Source: Amoebidium appalachense (taxonomy: Eukaryota; Ichthyosporea). From it: a DNA stretch of 64,000 nt. Numbering within the stretch: position 1 is the stretch's first letter; the number at the start of each line of letters is the position of its first letter. Below, one piece after another: positions 23,181-38,635 of the stretch. The stretch lies in the NCBI GenBank assembly GCA_963693365.1, contig CAVNZM010000005.1, positions 3,534,001 through 3,598,000 on the forward strand. The letters run 5' to 3'. The notes below the pieces were generated by a model. That model was not told the origin of the DNA. It did no database searches and saw nothing but the letters and a program-made list of their open reading frames with translations. The translations under genes and the position numbers were made by a program.

Positions 23181-24094
23181 CACTCCCCATACCTCTGAAC
23201 GATCTCTCCATACTCCACATAGACCCCGGAATCACTATGCAAGAAAACCCCCGGAATTCACTCACCAAAACACAAAATATAGAAGCAGACTATTTGAATC
23301 AGCTCAGCACATGACAGAGGCCAAGCCCATCGACTGAACTCCCATGACGCTGGACAAGCTCTGCAGCTACCAGTCACCTACTACGGAGGAGGACAAGCTC
23401 AAGATGGCACCCCATGTGTCCGAGTACCAGACTGAGTCCATTGTTGGAAGTCTTCAGTACCTCGCCACATGGACTCGACGCGACCTGTCTTTCCCTGTGT
23501 CCGCGCTTGCTGGCTACAACAAGAATCCAGGCCAGGCACATCTCAACGCTGCCAAGCGTCTTCTGCGCTACGTCAAGTCGACTTTCGACCACGGCATTGT
23601 CTACGGCCCTTTGGACAAGTCACTACACGGACGCATACAACTTGGCTACACCGATGCAGACTGGGCCGGTCACCACGGTGACATAGACACCCGACGTTCC
23701 ACTCCAGGCTTTATTTTCACCATGGCACACGGAGCCATTGGTTGGAGCAGCAAACTACAGACAGTTGTCGCAGACAGCACAGCTGAGGCTGAGTACATCG
23801 CTGCTGCCCGCGCCACCAAGGAATGTCTATGGCTTAGGTAACTCATTCGGGATTTCGGCTTCATTGTCACTTGACCTGTTTATTCTACTCGAAGACAACC
23901 AAGCTGCCATCAACTTGATGGGCAAGAATCCCGACCTATTCAACCGCACCACGCACATAGCCATCAAGTACCACCTTGTATGTCTGCATGTCAACAAGAA
24001 GGACACCGAGCTTGTCTACATACCCACTGACCAGCAAGCAGCAGATATGCTCACCATGTCCGTTGGTCTACAACACTGGCAGCTCATGATGTGA
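23181..24094 (+). pseudogene. 3' fragment of a second copia-type pol (end of RT and RNase H)
   Basis: Recognisable from MTEAKPID near 23311, through VGSLQYLATWTRRDLSFPVS, AAKRLLRYVKST, GYTDADWAGHHGD and SSKLQTVVADSTAEAEYIAA, and after a frame change near 23840 to EDNQAAINLMGKNP and ELVYIPTDQQAADMLT. These are the standard copia RNase H blocks. A TGA at about 23335 and the frame change show it is dead. It differs from the copia element at 16160 and supplies the very part missing there. Confidence 0.9.
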
Positions 24095-24465
24095 AAGAAG
24101 CTAGCTGGAATTCAAGGCTCTTCACGTCGCACACTGAGCACAGCTGGCACTTCCATCCACCGTTACCAGTGAGTGATCTTCATGTCGGTCTCTGAGTAAT
24201 CAAGGGCCCCGGCGATCCGATTTGGACTACCAACGTGGTCTGGCTTTCCTTCGACAAAAGTTGTACTTACATGAATAACACTGCACTTGTATTCAGGTTA
24301 GAAGAAGAATATGAATACTAGAATAAGAATGTGAGTATTAGAATAAGAATATGAATATGCGTGTAACATATTAGATGATAGTGTACTCTGCTATGCAATA
24401 TAGATAGTATGTCTTTTATACTTGTATGTATAATATCTGCATGCACACCTACATCACAAGGGGAC

Positions 24466-24760
24466 TGTTAGTGACTTGTGTGCATACACTAGCGTACCGC
24501 CGGGATCCGGATCAATGTATTCATATTCCTGATTCGTACAGAACATTCTTAGAAGGTGATCTGATTGGTTATTACTTAGCTTAGTTCCGATTGGGTTATG
24601 AGTTATCCAATCATATCTTAGCTCTCTCAGCTACGAAGTATATAAACCAGAATGACGGGACTCATTCGATCACTAGTCAATAAACATCGATATCAACAAC
24701 CACCGATCACTTCTGTGCTCTACTCTAGTCGACGAGGGTTCTGCACTCTAAATTTATCAG
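24466..24760 (+). repeat. Probable 3' LTR of the second copia fragment
   Basis: TGTTAGTGAC follows CACAAGGGGAC, a purine-rich primer-like tract. It contains GTATATAAAC near 24640 and AATAAAC near 24681, the usual promoter and polyadenylation signals of an LTR. The right end is not certain. Confidence 0.5.
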
Positions 24761-26728
24761 AATAAATGTGGAGCAGAGGCAGGATTCGGTCCTGTGACCT
24801 CTGTAAGAGACAATCACTTCTACATAGCGGATCGAGAGTAGAGAGGTACGCAGGAAGTGGTTTGCCGGATCTCAGATCCTCCGGTACCATCTGCGGATGG
24901 TCCGGCTGCTTTATATACTATGCGCGGATGCCAGCCAGGATACATCGTCCAATAGGATTACAGATAGTCTCTCAGGATAGATCGGGATTATGTACTAACC
25001 AATAGGAAGACAGCTATGGTTCCTAGCGTATGCGGCCCCAGGCGGTTCCCAAGTACGTGGGGGCAGGATAGGCGGGAACAGGCTAAGTACGTGGCTGGGA
25101 AGAGGAGGAATAAACAGATAGACTATTCTATCATAACACGAGTACTGTCGAGGAAAGAGTACAACAATCATTCGTCTTTTTTTTGGAAAAGAGATGTGAT
25201 GTTATCGAGGAGCCTGTACATGAACATCTTATGCGTGGTTCAGAACAATGAACTTCAATTGACTCATCCTCGAGCTCAGCAGCGGCCTGTTCGAAGTTCA
25301 GTGCACTGCTTGAAGTGAGTAAAAAAAAGTTGCGAAAACTGACGAGTGCAAAAGTAGTGTATAAACCGGTTGTTTTTTAAACCATAAGCCGTATTTGCAG
25401 CTGTTTTGGATGTAACAGATAATGGGAGAAATTGTAAAGTTTACATTTTGTGACGTGGTGCCACAACGGGGGTATTTTATTAGCATACGAATAGTAAATG
25501 CTGAGCTGGGGACCCGGCAGGAAAGATATCGACCAACGGGGACGGCCCGTCATGAGCGGTGTTCGGATACAAAAACACAGCAAAATATTGACATGAAAAC
25601 ATCCGAACGGGGCCTGCACGTTCGTGTCAAATTATTCATATCATATCCAATTCGGATTCTGAGAGTCCACCAAGAAGACAAAACGAACAAAAAACGTGCC
25701 CATCACAGATTTGTGGTGAAACACGTCTTCGGGGAAACACGTATTCCGGAATATATATTAGAATCAAAATAAGCATGTTCCAGGAGCCATACGACGTGTC
25801 TGCAAGTCCACGAGCAAGACGTTATAGAAGTTAGACAGTATTGATACAAACATATTCCGGAATACGATATTATGGGACAAGTGGTTTTGCTGTGGTTTGG
25901 GTCACGTAAAGATCTCATAGCTGAGCAGTCCCCAACGTGCAGAAAAACACATATTCCGGAATATGTTAATCGGCCTATTGCAAACCCAGTTTTGTGCATT
26001 CTCAACCATACATGCCCGTGCTATGGACCAGAAAAACTGATACACTTATTGGTGTCAAGAGAACCAACCCAACCCCACCCCAATCCCAACCACCATCTAC
26101 TCGAGCTAGTAGAGACAAAAGCCCTAAAACATAACATAACACAACATAACACAAAAAAAAAAAATACAAGCCCGTTCGTTCGTTTGTTCGTTCCATGAGC
26201 ATGTAAATATATGTCAAGATAAAATGTGGCTGAAGGACAGGAAGCCGTTTATTCATTCAATCATTCATTCATTCTTTACTTTCACTGAACGACGAGTGAA
26301 TTCTTTAGAACATGTGTTTCAATACAAATATTGATGCAAATGAATACAAATTTATATATACCCACAGGGTATAACGTGATGGTCATTCGAGCAAACATCA
26401 TGGTCATTGCAGCTGTTGTTGTCGTCATTTGGGGCGCAAGCGCTTTGCAATCGGCTAGAAAAACATACTAAGCGGCAAAGGTGGGGGTGGGCTGTCGGCA
26501 TCATACTCAGCGTCTACACGGTGGGTTGCATGGTGTTGAGTGCTTTCCTGAATGATATCAGGTTCTCGGACACCATGTTCTTGACCTATGTTTGTGTGTG
26601 TGCGTGTGCGCGTGTGTGCGTGGGTGTGCGTGTGCGTGTGCGTGTGCGTGTGCGTGTGTGCGTGTGCGATAGATTGTTAGCAGACATATTTTCAACAAAA
26701 GTCAAAAAAAATTCCTAGAATATCCTTT
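24761..26728. other. Intergenic region with three identical palindromes
   Basis: No gene recognised. Three copies of TATTCCGGAATA lie at 25742, 25853 and 25952. A segment near 25420-25450 is shared in inverted orientation with 39370-39400 (core TTTACAATTTCTCCCATTAT). A (GT)n/(GTGC)n tract lies at 26590-26670. A hydrophobic open frame at 26407-26718 lacks an ATG and was not accepted. Confidence 0.5.
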
Positions 26729-27124
26729 TCACCATCCGTAAAACCATTCATCTTCCGGTCGCATTCTTCCAGTCCTGCGATATAAAGACCCGTGCTTTTC
26801 AATGTGGCGAATTGAGTTATACAATCTGTATGTGGACAACAAGTTGTCAAGGCGTAAGGCAATGCATGGTTCGTTGATAGCACGTAGCATCCTTTTCACC
26901 GTGTCGCGTGTTTTTGACCAATTTTTGGTATAGGTGTAAAATCGGTACGCCTTTGATTTTCGATCAGAAGCGCATCAATGATACGATACCTATGGATTGG
27001 ATACACACTTTGTGTATTGCCAGTCATATCTTTGGGCAGACGTCCTTTATATCTACATGTATTAGAGGGGAATAAGGGAATGGTTCATAGTTTTCCCTAG
27101 CTCAACTCCCAAAAGACGCCCCGG

Positions 27125-27171
<47 letters not shown>

Positions 27172-27737
27172 AATTGAAAATGTTATGATACGAGACCCTG
27201 AGACGAGTAAATCTACTCACATATGATGTGACAGCTTCTACGTATTTCTGTATAACAGGCTCACCTTTAACTGCCTCAGAGTCACTGATCGTGCCGCCGT
27301 CTGTGGCCTTGGGAGGTGGTGGCAGATTTGGATCTGGAGATGGGAAGGGAATGGGGTTAGATGAAAGAAACTCGATGCTGCTTACTTAACAGCCCTTCCG
27401 TCCCCATCCCCACCCCCACCCCCCCTCTTTCGTTCCACAAAAACAAAACAGAAACAGAAACAGAAAACAAAAGGGAAATTTTAGGGTTTTTTTTTTTTTT
27501 TTAGGGGTTTTTTTTTTTGGATACCAAACGTGCAAGGACATACCAGTCATGATGGGTAGCAGAGTATACACCCTTGATTCATGTACTGATACAAAAAACA
27601 AAGTGGTCACCAAATGTAAAATAAAATTTATCCGATGTAATAGTTTTGGTCTCCCTATGTCCCTATCTCCCTCTCTCTCTCTCAGAGTCTCTCTTTCTGT
27701 GATGTGTGTGCGTGTGCGTGTGCGTGTGCGTGTGCGT

Positions 27738-27792
<55 letters not shown>

Positions 27793-28084
27793 CTACCTTT
27801 GTTGGCTTGTGTGGACAGTTCATGTTGTGGGGGTTGGGGTCGGGGGGACTCCTCGGTGTTTGGGGAGGGAGTGGTGCCGCCCTGGGGGTGTACCTGGCCT
27901 GCAAGGGGGAAAAATCGTGAGAAGGTTTATGTAATAAAAACGTGTACATGTTTGATCAAACTCATAATTAAAACCTTATGGACGAGTTTTATGGAACCCC
28001 TGGTAGCCTCAAATTTTTTGCCATGCTCCTTCATGTACACTATTCCATAATCAAAACCAGCATGGAGAGACGGTTTCACCGTGA

Positions 28085-28155
<71 letters not shown>

Positions 28156-28912
28156 ACGCGGGGGAAGGGGGGGGGGGGGGGGGGGGATACCTTCTGCACC
28201 AGACAAAGTCTGTTGTGGAGTGTCGCTTTCACGCGATGACTGCAGGTAGGCCTCCCGCAGGAGGTTAACAGGAGGGGGTCGTGTATTAGCCAGGTACAAC
28301 TCGAAACCCATTGGGTTCCGATCTGGTTCGGGCATGACCCCGGATGGTGGCTGACGGACACAAGGCCTGGCCTTAGCAGCCACTCTTTCGTCTGTGTGCA
28401 GGGGGGTATCAGGGTGTTCATGCCTCCCGGTTGATGGAGGGGAAGGAGGGGTTTTGACGGATGGATCCGTGTCTGTGAGCCACATGTTTCTGTCAGTTGA
28501 TGTTGATGTATTACACCGAAAATAAAATGCCAGGAATCATGATGAAGATATTGACGTGGTAACGAATAGAACTAGACATGACCACCAACATCATTACGAA
28601 ACTAAAAATAGGCCATAGTTTACCTGTATACGGTTTTTCCACACACACCGTCTCATTTTGTATGTGTAGTGTCACGAGTGTATGCATGCTCTGGGAAGAT
28701 GAGACTCCATCTCACAGTTTGTAACCTGATGCCTACAAACGATGCAGGAAAATAAAATCTCTTCTTAAGTTTCAAGCATGTGACCCTCTCACACACATCG
28801 GTTGATAGGTATTTGTTATGTTTGGGTTGTGGGAGGGGGGAGGGGGGATACGGGAGGGGGGATGTTCTTTTTTTAGTTCGGAGTTCAGCACTTCCGCTTA
28901 TTTTCTTTTGGT

Positions 28913-28954
<42 letters not shown>

Positions 28955-29126
28955 CTACGTTGTGGCACAGGACCAGTGGGCTGAGGTGAGGCAGCAGTCG
29001 ACGAGGGCGGTTTCACCCTGCTGTTGTCATTGTGGGTAGTACTGCCGGCTGTGCCTTGGGATTGTTGTGTGGCCCGGGTAGTGAACTGGATTTGTTTCTC
29101 CTCGTCCACGGGTTCCTCCTCAGATT
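26729..29126 (-). CDS. Unidentified multi-exon gene with acidic, Pro/Ser-rich exons
   Basis: Exons supported by splice sites and matching phase: 29126-28959 (ESEEEPVDEEKQIQFTT...), 28472-28191 (TDPSVKTPPSPPSTGR...), 27898-27797 (QVHPQGGTTPSPNTEESPRP), 27333-27221 (PNLPPPPKATDGGTISDSEA, then GEPVIQKYVEAVTSY), and a last one about 26950-26729 (YTKNWSKTRDTVKRMLRAIN...) ending TGA. The first three are symmetric phase-1 exons. After three donors the intron begins GTAGC or GTATC and then a C run on the sense strand. Most of the protein is disordered; the last exon has a folded look, but I do not recognise it. The first exon was not found; 29291-30207 may be its 5' part. Confidence 0.5.
27126..27169. 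repeat. 44-base G run
   Basis: Uninterrupted G on the plus strand, inside the last proposed intron of the gene at 26729-29126. Other runs in this gene at about 27752-27792 and 28915-28954 sit directly behind splice donors. Confidence 0.95.
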
Positions 29127-29290
29127 CTGTTTCAGTGAATAGTCAGACAAAGACGAAAATACAAAATATTTGCCTTATCCTACACGTATGTGCTTTATCA
29201 TACACTAAACTAACGAATTCTGTCAAACCCGGCAAAGAAAATTACACTGGAACATGGATGCTTGACTGCCAGGTCCATCAGATTCTATAA

Positions 29291-30207
29291 TCAAGGCATG
29301 ACATGTGGCAAAGTGTGATAGAATATTGACCACGGTATATCTTGCCATGGGGCTTGTTTCTTCAATATCTCATGGACATTGTGATCCCAGTGGCACACCT
29401 GGGGTGAACCGTTGGGCTTGCTGCCTATAACTGAGAGACCGGAAATCTTGAGATTGCATGGTAGGCCGTTGTCTCCCAGAAAATGCCTGATTTCATCATA
29501 CCAAGTTTTTAACAGAGGGTCTTTCGGGGTCAGAGGAACAGAGAAACGCGTCCCATCGTTATCGTGGACGTCAACCGTATCGTTCACCAAAATCGTTTGA
29601 GCAATGTGGTTGCTAGCCAGCCTTCGCACGTGTTTGATTGATTTTTCTGTTAATTGAATGTGCCCGCGGAATACAAAAAGGTTCCTCTCCAGGTCCTCCT
29701 GCCATCCGACCTGAGTGACCCCGCACCAGCACAAACCCCTAATGTGAGAAGGTACCTTTGTGTTCAGTCGGTCTTACGTAGCTCAAAGTTAGGGGCACAC
29801 ATGCATCGATACCATACATTGTCAAGCAAACGGATAGCCTACTCAGAGTAAAGCGAAAGTACCTGCGACCGAAACAGGGAGTGGTGGTAAGACGCAATGC
29901 ATACCTGTTTAGGGGTTATGATGTAGGAATCTGCGTCCTCTTCTAGAGGCATCATGCTGTCCAAGTCTGCAGTAAGCGGCGACACCCCACGTAGTGTTTC
30001 GCCACCGGGCCCTACGGGCCCTGAGGCCCTACCCCGTAAGTTCGGCATGTCGACACTGCTTGTTGGAAAGACAGTGTTCTGAACAGCTAGCGTGTGCGTT
30101 AAAATGTGCTCGTGCATTTGGAATGCGACCGCCTTTTGTTTGGTGAGTGTCGGACCCAAAAGGTGATCCCGCAATAAGATCACGAGGTTTGCTTGTGTCA
30201 TATGCAT
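29291..30207 (-). CDS. Unidentified two-exon gene, possible double-stranded beta-helix enzyme remnant
   Basis: Exon 1, 30207-29905, starts at an ATG (MHMTQANLVILLRDHLLG) and ends PKQ at a GTATGC donor; exon 2, 29710-29291, starts VGWQEDLERNLFVFRGH in the same phase and ends with TGA. Together 240 residues. Exon 2 contains SKPNGSPQVCHWDHNVHE; the His-Trp-Asp fits the HxD metal pair of 2-oxoglutarate-type oxygenases, but the later His and Arg are absent before the stop, so it would be truncated. That reading is inference from motif shape only. The gene may instead continue into the exons at 29126 and beyond, though no donor of the right phase is visible near its end. Confidence 0.45.
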
Positions 30208-30610
30208 GAACAACCGCGCGCGCGGGTCACGCAATGTTTGTACATGTTATCTAAAGGGAGTTCGTAGAAATCTTCTATAACTACGTATGTACAATTCAAA
30301 CCCAAGTGGGGTGGATGGGTGTAATGTGTGTATTGTTTTGGGAGGGTGGAAGGGGAGGGGGAGGGGGGGGGGGGGCGTTTGTATGTACATGTGGACTTTG
30401 AGAGTCCCGCATGCCAGGTCGACCGGCCCAAAGATGTTGATAACATGTGTTTTGTGTGATCTCCTAATTAGAGGACGCCCCGACTGAATAGAGAGAGCAC
30501 TCCGTCAATCATGTGCGGGCCGTGTCAGGCGAACATTCCTTGGCACTGCTTGAGTTTCTTATGTTTTTATCCAATCGTTAGAGGCCCGCGTCATGCGGGC
30601 ATTCCACAAC
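30208..30610. other. Intergenic sequence upstream of the 29.3-30.2 kb gene
   Basis: Holds (GC)n at about 30213-30222, a G-rich tract at 30350-30375 and otherwise mixed sequence. No gene recognised; a promoter for the minus-strand gene should lie here but no clear TATA box is seen. Confidence 0.4.
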
Positions 30611-30776
30611 TTGCGACCACACAGATGTATGGACTTCGGATTAAAAGTATGTATAATTGAAAGTAAATGTTGCTATGTAATAGCACTCTATGTCATAGTA
30701 CTAGCGGGAGAAGGAAACGTGGTCCTTCAACAATAGGGATATCACTAATTTGATTTTGTATGGTGCGGGGGGGAAA

Positions 30777-30810
<34 letters not shown>

Positions 30811-31186
30811 CTTTCACAGCGACGCGAGCCGACTGGGCGCGTTATGATGGTGACGTGGGCTCTGGTAGTCCGCCGGAGACTCTGCTTGATGTGGAAATGT
30901 GCGTGCAAAGTAATAGTCCAATCGGAAAAAGCCCGCGGCACACGAACATTCTATATGGAAGTGCATCAGGCAAACATTCCAGATAGAAGGTTTGCCAATC
31001 AAATTTGATAACGGGGCATAAAAATCATTATAACGGGACATAAGAAAAATGGCCCACAATTTATGCGCTCCATTCACTTATGCGCTCCATAACGGGCCAT
31101 AAAAAATATTTTAACGGGACATAAGAAAAATGACACACAATTTATGCGCTCCATTCAAGGTATCGCGTGCGCTGTGTTTATATGTG
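30611..31186 (+). repeat. Direct duplication, copy 1
   Basis: Starts TTGCGACCACACAGATGTAT and contains AAGTAAATGTTGCTATGTAA, a G run at 30777-30810, then blocks such as GGTTTGCCAATCAAATTTGA. It matches 31210-31688 throughout with scattered substitutions and indels. Copy 1 also contains an internal doubling of about 70 bp (ATAACGGG-CATAA... TTTATGCGCTCCATTCA) near 31030-31160. No coding content. Confidence 0.9.
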
Positions 31187-31209
31187 GGGGGGGCTGGATT
31201 GCCATGACA

Positions 31210-31688
31210 TTGCGAGGACACAGGTGTATGGACTTCGTTGTTGAATGGATTAAAATTATGTAGAATGGAAAGTAAATGTTGCTATGTAATAGTACTCTAT
31301 GTAATAGTACTAGCGGGACGAGGAAACATGGTCCTTAAACAATAGGAAGATCATTGGGGAGGGGGGGGGGGGGGGGGGAGGGGGGAGGCTTTTCACAGGG
31401 ACGCCAGCCGGCGAGACGCGTTATCATGGTGCAGGGGACTCTGGTAATCCACCGTAGATTCTGGTTCATGTGGAAACATGTTGTAATCTTGCGTGTAGAG
31501 TAACAGCCCAATCGAAAGAAGCCCGCAGCACGCGAACATTCCATATGGAAGAGCATCAGGCAAACATTCGAGATAGCGGGTTTGCCAATCAAATTTGATA
31601 ACTGGGCATAAAAATCAATTTATGCCGGTCACACCACTTTGGATGGCGTGTGTGTTCAAGATGTCGCGTGCACTGTCTTTATATGTAA
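31210..31688 (+). repeat. Direct duplication, copy 2
   Basis: Diverged copy of 30611-31186. It has its own G run (31361-31378 and neighbours) at the corresponding position, so the tract predates the duplication or was regenerated. Confidence 0.9.
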
Positions 31689-32363
31689 CATTGCAACATT
31701 ACGATGGCACGTACGAGTGTGGGTGGAAGCGTGTGAGCGAATGTGCATGTTCGTGTTCGTGTGTGTGTGTGTGTGTGTGGGCTGGTGTACACATGTGTAC
31801 ATGGTTTTGTGTGTGTATGTGTGTTGGGTGTTGGGGTGTGTGCGTGTGTGTGTGTGTGGGGGGGGGGTACGTCCGTCCAAGGGCCATACATTTTTTGGGA
31901 GGGGGGGGGAGGGGGAGGGGGAGGGGGGGGGGGATTGCGAGGGAGATTGTGGATACCGTTAACACAATTGTCATTGCATCCACGCACGACGCTCGCATAC
32001 GTAGTGCCCGTGCAGACTATCTGGAGGCCGCCGATGAACTTCAGGCTTACCTGCAGCTAGGAATGATTGCACAGTGCTCTAGGTTGTACTGAATCGTTTA
32101 GTGTTGGATGTTGGTTTTGGACTTCACGAAATGGTCTGTTGGTATATAATGGCTTGGGTGCTCCCTGTTCTTTATGTTTTCACTGTACCACCATATCTTT
32201 GTGGAAAGGCGATTTGTGTTACTAGGTTTCGGATTTACATTGCATTCCCATTACTAAATAGCGGTTGGCCTGTTTTACAAACGTAACCTGTGCTGATGCC
32301 CACTTGTAGTGTTGGGTGCCAGGTGTGATAAGTATTTGCAGGACAATGTCAAGCCATTCACGC
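31689..32363. other. Intergenic region with GT and G-rich tracts
   Basis: (GT)n and G-rich repeats lie at about 31755-31935. No gene recognised; frames here are repeat translations. Confidence 0.55.
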
Positions 32364-32449
32364 CCGTATTGAAAATAAAAAGAAAACTCATGTGAACACA
32401 TTCTGTGGCTCGATCCAAGGTCCCCCCCCCCCCCCCCCCCCCTTCCCCT

Positions 32450-32489
<40 letters not shown>

Positions 32490-32758
32490 ACGCCCACCCC
32501 GGCCCAGTCTGACAGTGAAGCTAGACTGGCACTGTTTCCTAATGGGGCACATTGTAACACGTTTGAGACAAGAGTGCTTCTAACAAAACACCAATGCAGT
32601 GTGGTACACCCCGTGCAGCAAGCTTTTCCCATAAGAGACCAGGGGAGACAGAATCGTAAGAAGTTTTCCGTTCAATAAAACCAACATATCCGTATTGAAA
32701 ATAAAAAGGAAACTCATGTGAGCACATTCTGTGGTTCGATCCAAGGTTCCCCCCCCCC
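32364..32758. repeat. Composite repeat: two direct copies around a LINE fragment
   Basis: A segment of about 60 bp (GAAAATAAAAAGAAAACTCA ... CACATTCTGTGG ... CGATCCAAGG) occurs at 32370-32420 and 32695-32748, each followed by a C run. Between them are a CA microsatellite (32452-32482) and a LINE fragment. Sequence differences between copies are few. Confidence 0.85.
32559..32689 (-). mobile_element. Internal fragment of LINE reverse transcriptase
   Basis: About 130 bp match 8955-9085 of the LINE with roughly six differences. The minus strand reads YVGFIERKTSYDSVSPGLLW and continues KLAARGVPHCIGVLLEALL, the conserved reverse transcriptase core. Both ends lie inside the gene, so it did not arrive as a normal 5'-truncated, poly(A)-tailed insertion. 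Confidence 0.9.
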
Positions 32759-32814
32759 ACACTTCCTCCCCTGCTCCCTCCAGGGTCTCATCGATTCCTA
32801 CAGTCTCCTCCTCA

Positions 32815-32901
32815 AGTTCTCTCTCTCCTCTCTCTCTCTCTCTCTTTCTGTCTCAGAGTCTCTCTTCCTTTCTCCCTCCATCTCTCTCTCTCTCTCTCTC
32901 T

Positions 32902-32948
<47 letters not shown>

Positions 32949-32970
32949 TTATATATACATATGGCGGTAT

Positions 32971-33004
<34 letters not shown>

Positions 33005-33620
33005 AGGCTTATATATACATATGGCGGTATATATATATATATATAGTGTATATATCATATATATATTTATATATCTACCCATCTCTCTCTCAAGCTCTCT
33101 CTCACACACACACTCTCTCTCTCTCTCTCAGTCTCTCTCTCGCTCTCTCCCCCCCTCCTCCCCCCCCCTCTCCCTCTCCATCTCCCTCTCTCACTCTTTC
33201 TCCGTCTCCCCCTCCCCCTCTCCCTCCCTCATTCTTTCTCTGTCTCCCCCTCTCCCTTGCGTCTCTCTCTCTCTCTCTCTCTCATCCCTTTCTCCGTCAG
33301 CCTCAGAGTCCGAGGCTCTCCCCGCCCCTCCCTCCCCCCCCCCTCCCCCCCCCCCCCCCTTCCTAGGAGTCCCCAGGCCAAAGCTCTATCAAGTCCTCTG
33401 GTCACGGCCCTTGGCCAGTCCAAGTCTCCCTCCCTCAGTATCTCATTTCCCCCCCTCCTTCCCTCTCCCTCCCAGTCTCTCTCGAAGTTCACTTTCCCCC
33501 CCTCTCCCCTTTCCCTCCCGCCCTCTCTCAGAGTCCCTTCCTCCCATCCTCAGGTCTCCCTTCGATTCCCTCAAAGCCTTCTCTCTTCTCCCTCCCCTTC
33601 TCCCCCCCCCCCCCCCCCCC
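32815..33620. repeat. CT-rich block with (TA)n and C runs
   Basis: (CT)n at 32815-32903, (TA)n at about 32904-33063 with a twice-repeated interruption (TTATATATACATATGGCGGT at about 32949 and 33009), then CT/CCCT-rich sequence to a C run at 33601-33622. No gene. Confidence 0.9.
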
Positions 33621-33647
33621 CCATATCGTGTGTTTACACTGAGGCGA

Positions 33648-33793
33648 AATATTTTTGTATAATGTACATGTGGCGTACAGTATGCACCCGGGCCCCATAT
33701 GTACACACAGTAGATGACGACTGATCAAGGTTGTACGTTAATGTTTGCGTAACTCCCAAAGTTTACGCTCGATAACCTCATGAGACTTGGCGG
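33648..33793 (+). repeat. Dispersed direct repeat, copy 1
   Basis: Matches 34190-34331 over about 145 bp, including ATGACGACTGATCAAGGTTG and TACGTTAATGTTTGCGTA, with scattered differences. A C run precedes it. Confidence 0.85.
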
Positions 33794-34113
33794 CCCCGGG
33801 CCACTCGATCGACGACCATGTACATGTCCGGCATATGCTAACTCCGATTTTCGGTGCACGTGCGCCAGCACCATTAAGTCGTATGATACTGCTGCGTTCC
33901 TATTGGACATACCATATTCCTCGAAATGACACCTGATCACGCGTGTTTAGATGTCGATCGCGGACTACCAGAGCCCGGAGAACGAGGTGATTTATGCTAA
34001 CGCTGCTAAACCAAGATCGTTCCGTAACCCGGTTTCGTCTTGCGGTAGAGATCATACACACCCCCCCCCCCCCCCCCTCTCCCCCCCCACGCCCCCCCTC
34101 CCCCCCTCCCCCC

Positions 34114-34147
<34 letters not shown>

Positions 34148-34189
34148 CGGGCCCCTGAACAACGCAAACTATCACAGGCGCATACTGTC

Positions 34190-34331
34190 AATATTTTTGT
34201 GTAATGTACATGCGGCGTACAGTATGCACCCCGTATGTACACACGGTAGATGACGACTGATCAAGGTTGTACGTTAATGTTTGCGTACTTTCAAAGTTTA
34301 CCCTCGATATCAACCTCACGAGACGCCGCCA
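34190..34331 (+). repeat. Dispersed direct repeat, copy 2
   Basis: Second copy of the 33648-33793 unit, also downstream of a C run (about 34117-34146). Between the copies, 33794-34189, is mixed sequence with C runs and no recognised gene. Confidence 0.85.
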
Positions 34332-34506
34332 TAAAAGAACCATGTTGAACAGCGAATGAGGGAGAATTCCTATTGGCGCATGCAGTACAATGCATGTCAT
34401 ATAAAAGCGGGATACACTCACGACCGCGCCACAATCAGACATGTGTTGTAGTACATTGTGTACAGTGGTCCTTGGGTGAGTACCATGATATAGCCTAATC
34501 AACGCA

Positions 34507-38202
<3,696 letters not shown>

Positions 38203-38635
38203 TAATATTCTGTATGGTGTCTGTTATAACTCGAATGACCGTCAATAGACCTTCACACGAATGCGTATGGTATTGCTATCCTTGGAATGAAATCGTAATT
38301 GGCATACTTCGTTATAGCAAACTGCCTCCACGGTGTAGATATGTTGACTTACGACAAAGAGTCCTGGCCTCTCCATTGTGTTAAACGACCTTATATGAAT
38401 GAGAGATTCTTCTTGTTATGAATATATTTCGGCAACGGACACCCTGGAAATTTCGTAGTATGTCTTAATTAAATGTTGGAGTACTCGTGTGTGTTGTGTT
38501 GTCTGTTTTCTTTCGATGAATTCAAACGGTCCCAGTGTACTTCATATACAAAACCACCCCGTACTTTCAAAGTCTGGTCGATATTTTGAGCATTTACAAT
38601 ATGTGGTTGATTAGTATGTTCTGCTCTAGGAAATG
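38203..38635. other. Sequence downstream of the 34.5-38.2 kb gene
   Basis: Probably 3' untranslated and intergenic sequence. No gene recognised. Confidence 0.4.

Noticed and set aside
26407-26718. Hydrophobic open frame on the plus strand
   Set aside because: It lacks an ATG, runs into a GT microsatellite and overlaps the end of a better supported minus-strand gene.
28051-28421. Second reading frame over the same segment of the 26.7-29.1 kb gene
   Set aside because: Only the frame joining the 28472 acceptor to the 28191 donor keeps phase with neighbouring exons.
32412-32425. tRNA-like T-arm (CTCGATCC) before the C run
   Set aside because: No cloverleaf can be formed around it; it is part of the duplicated repeat.
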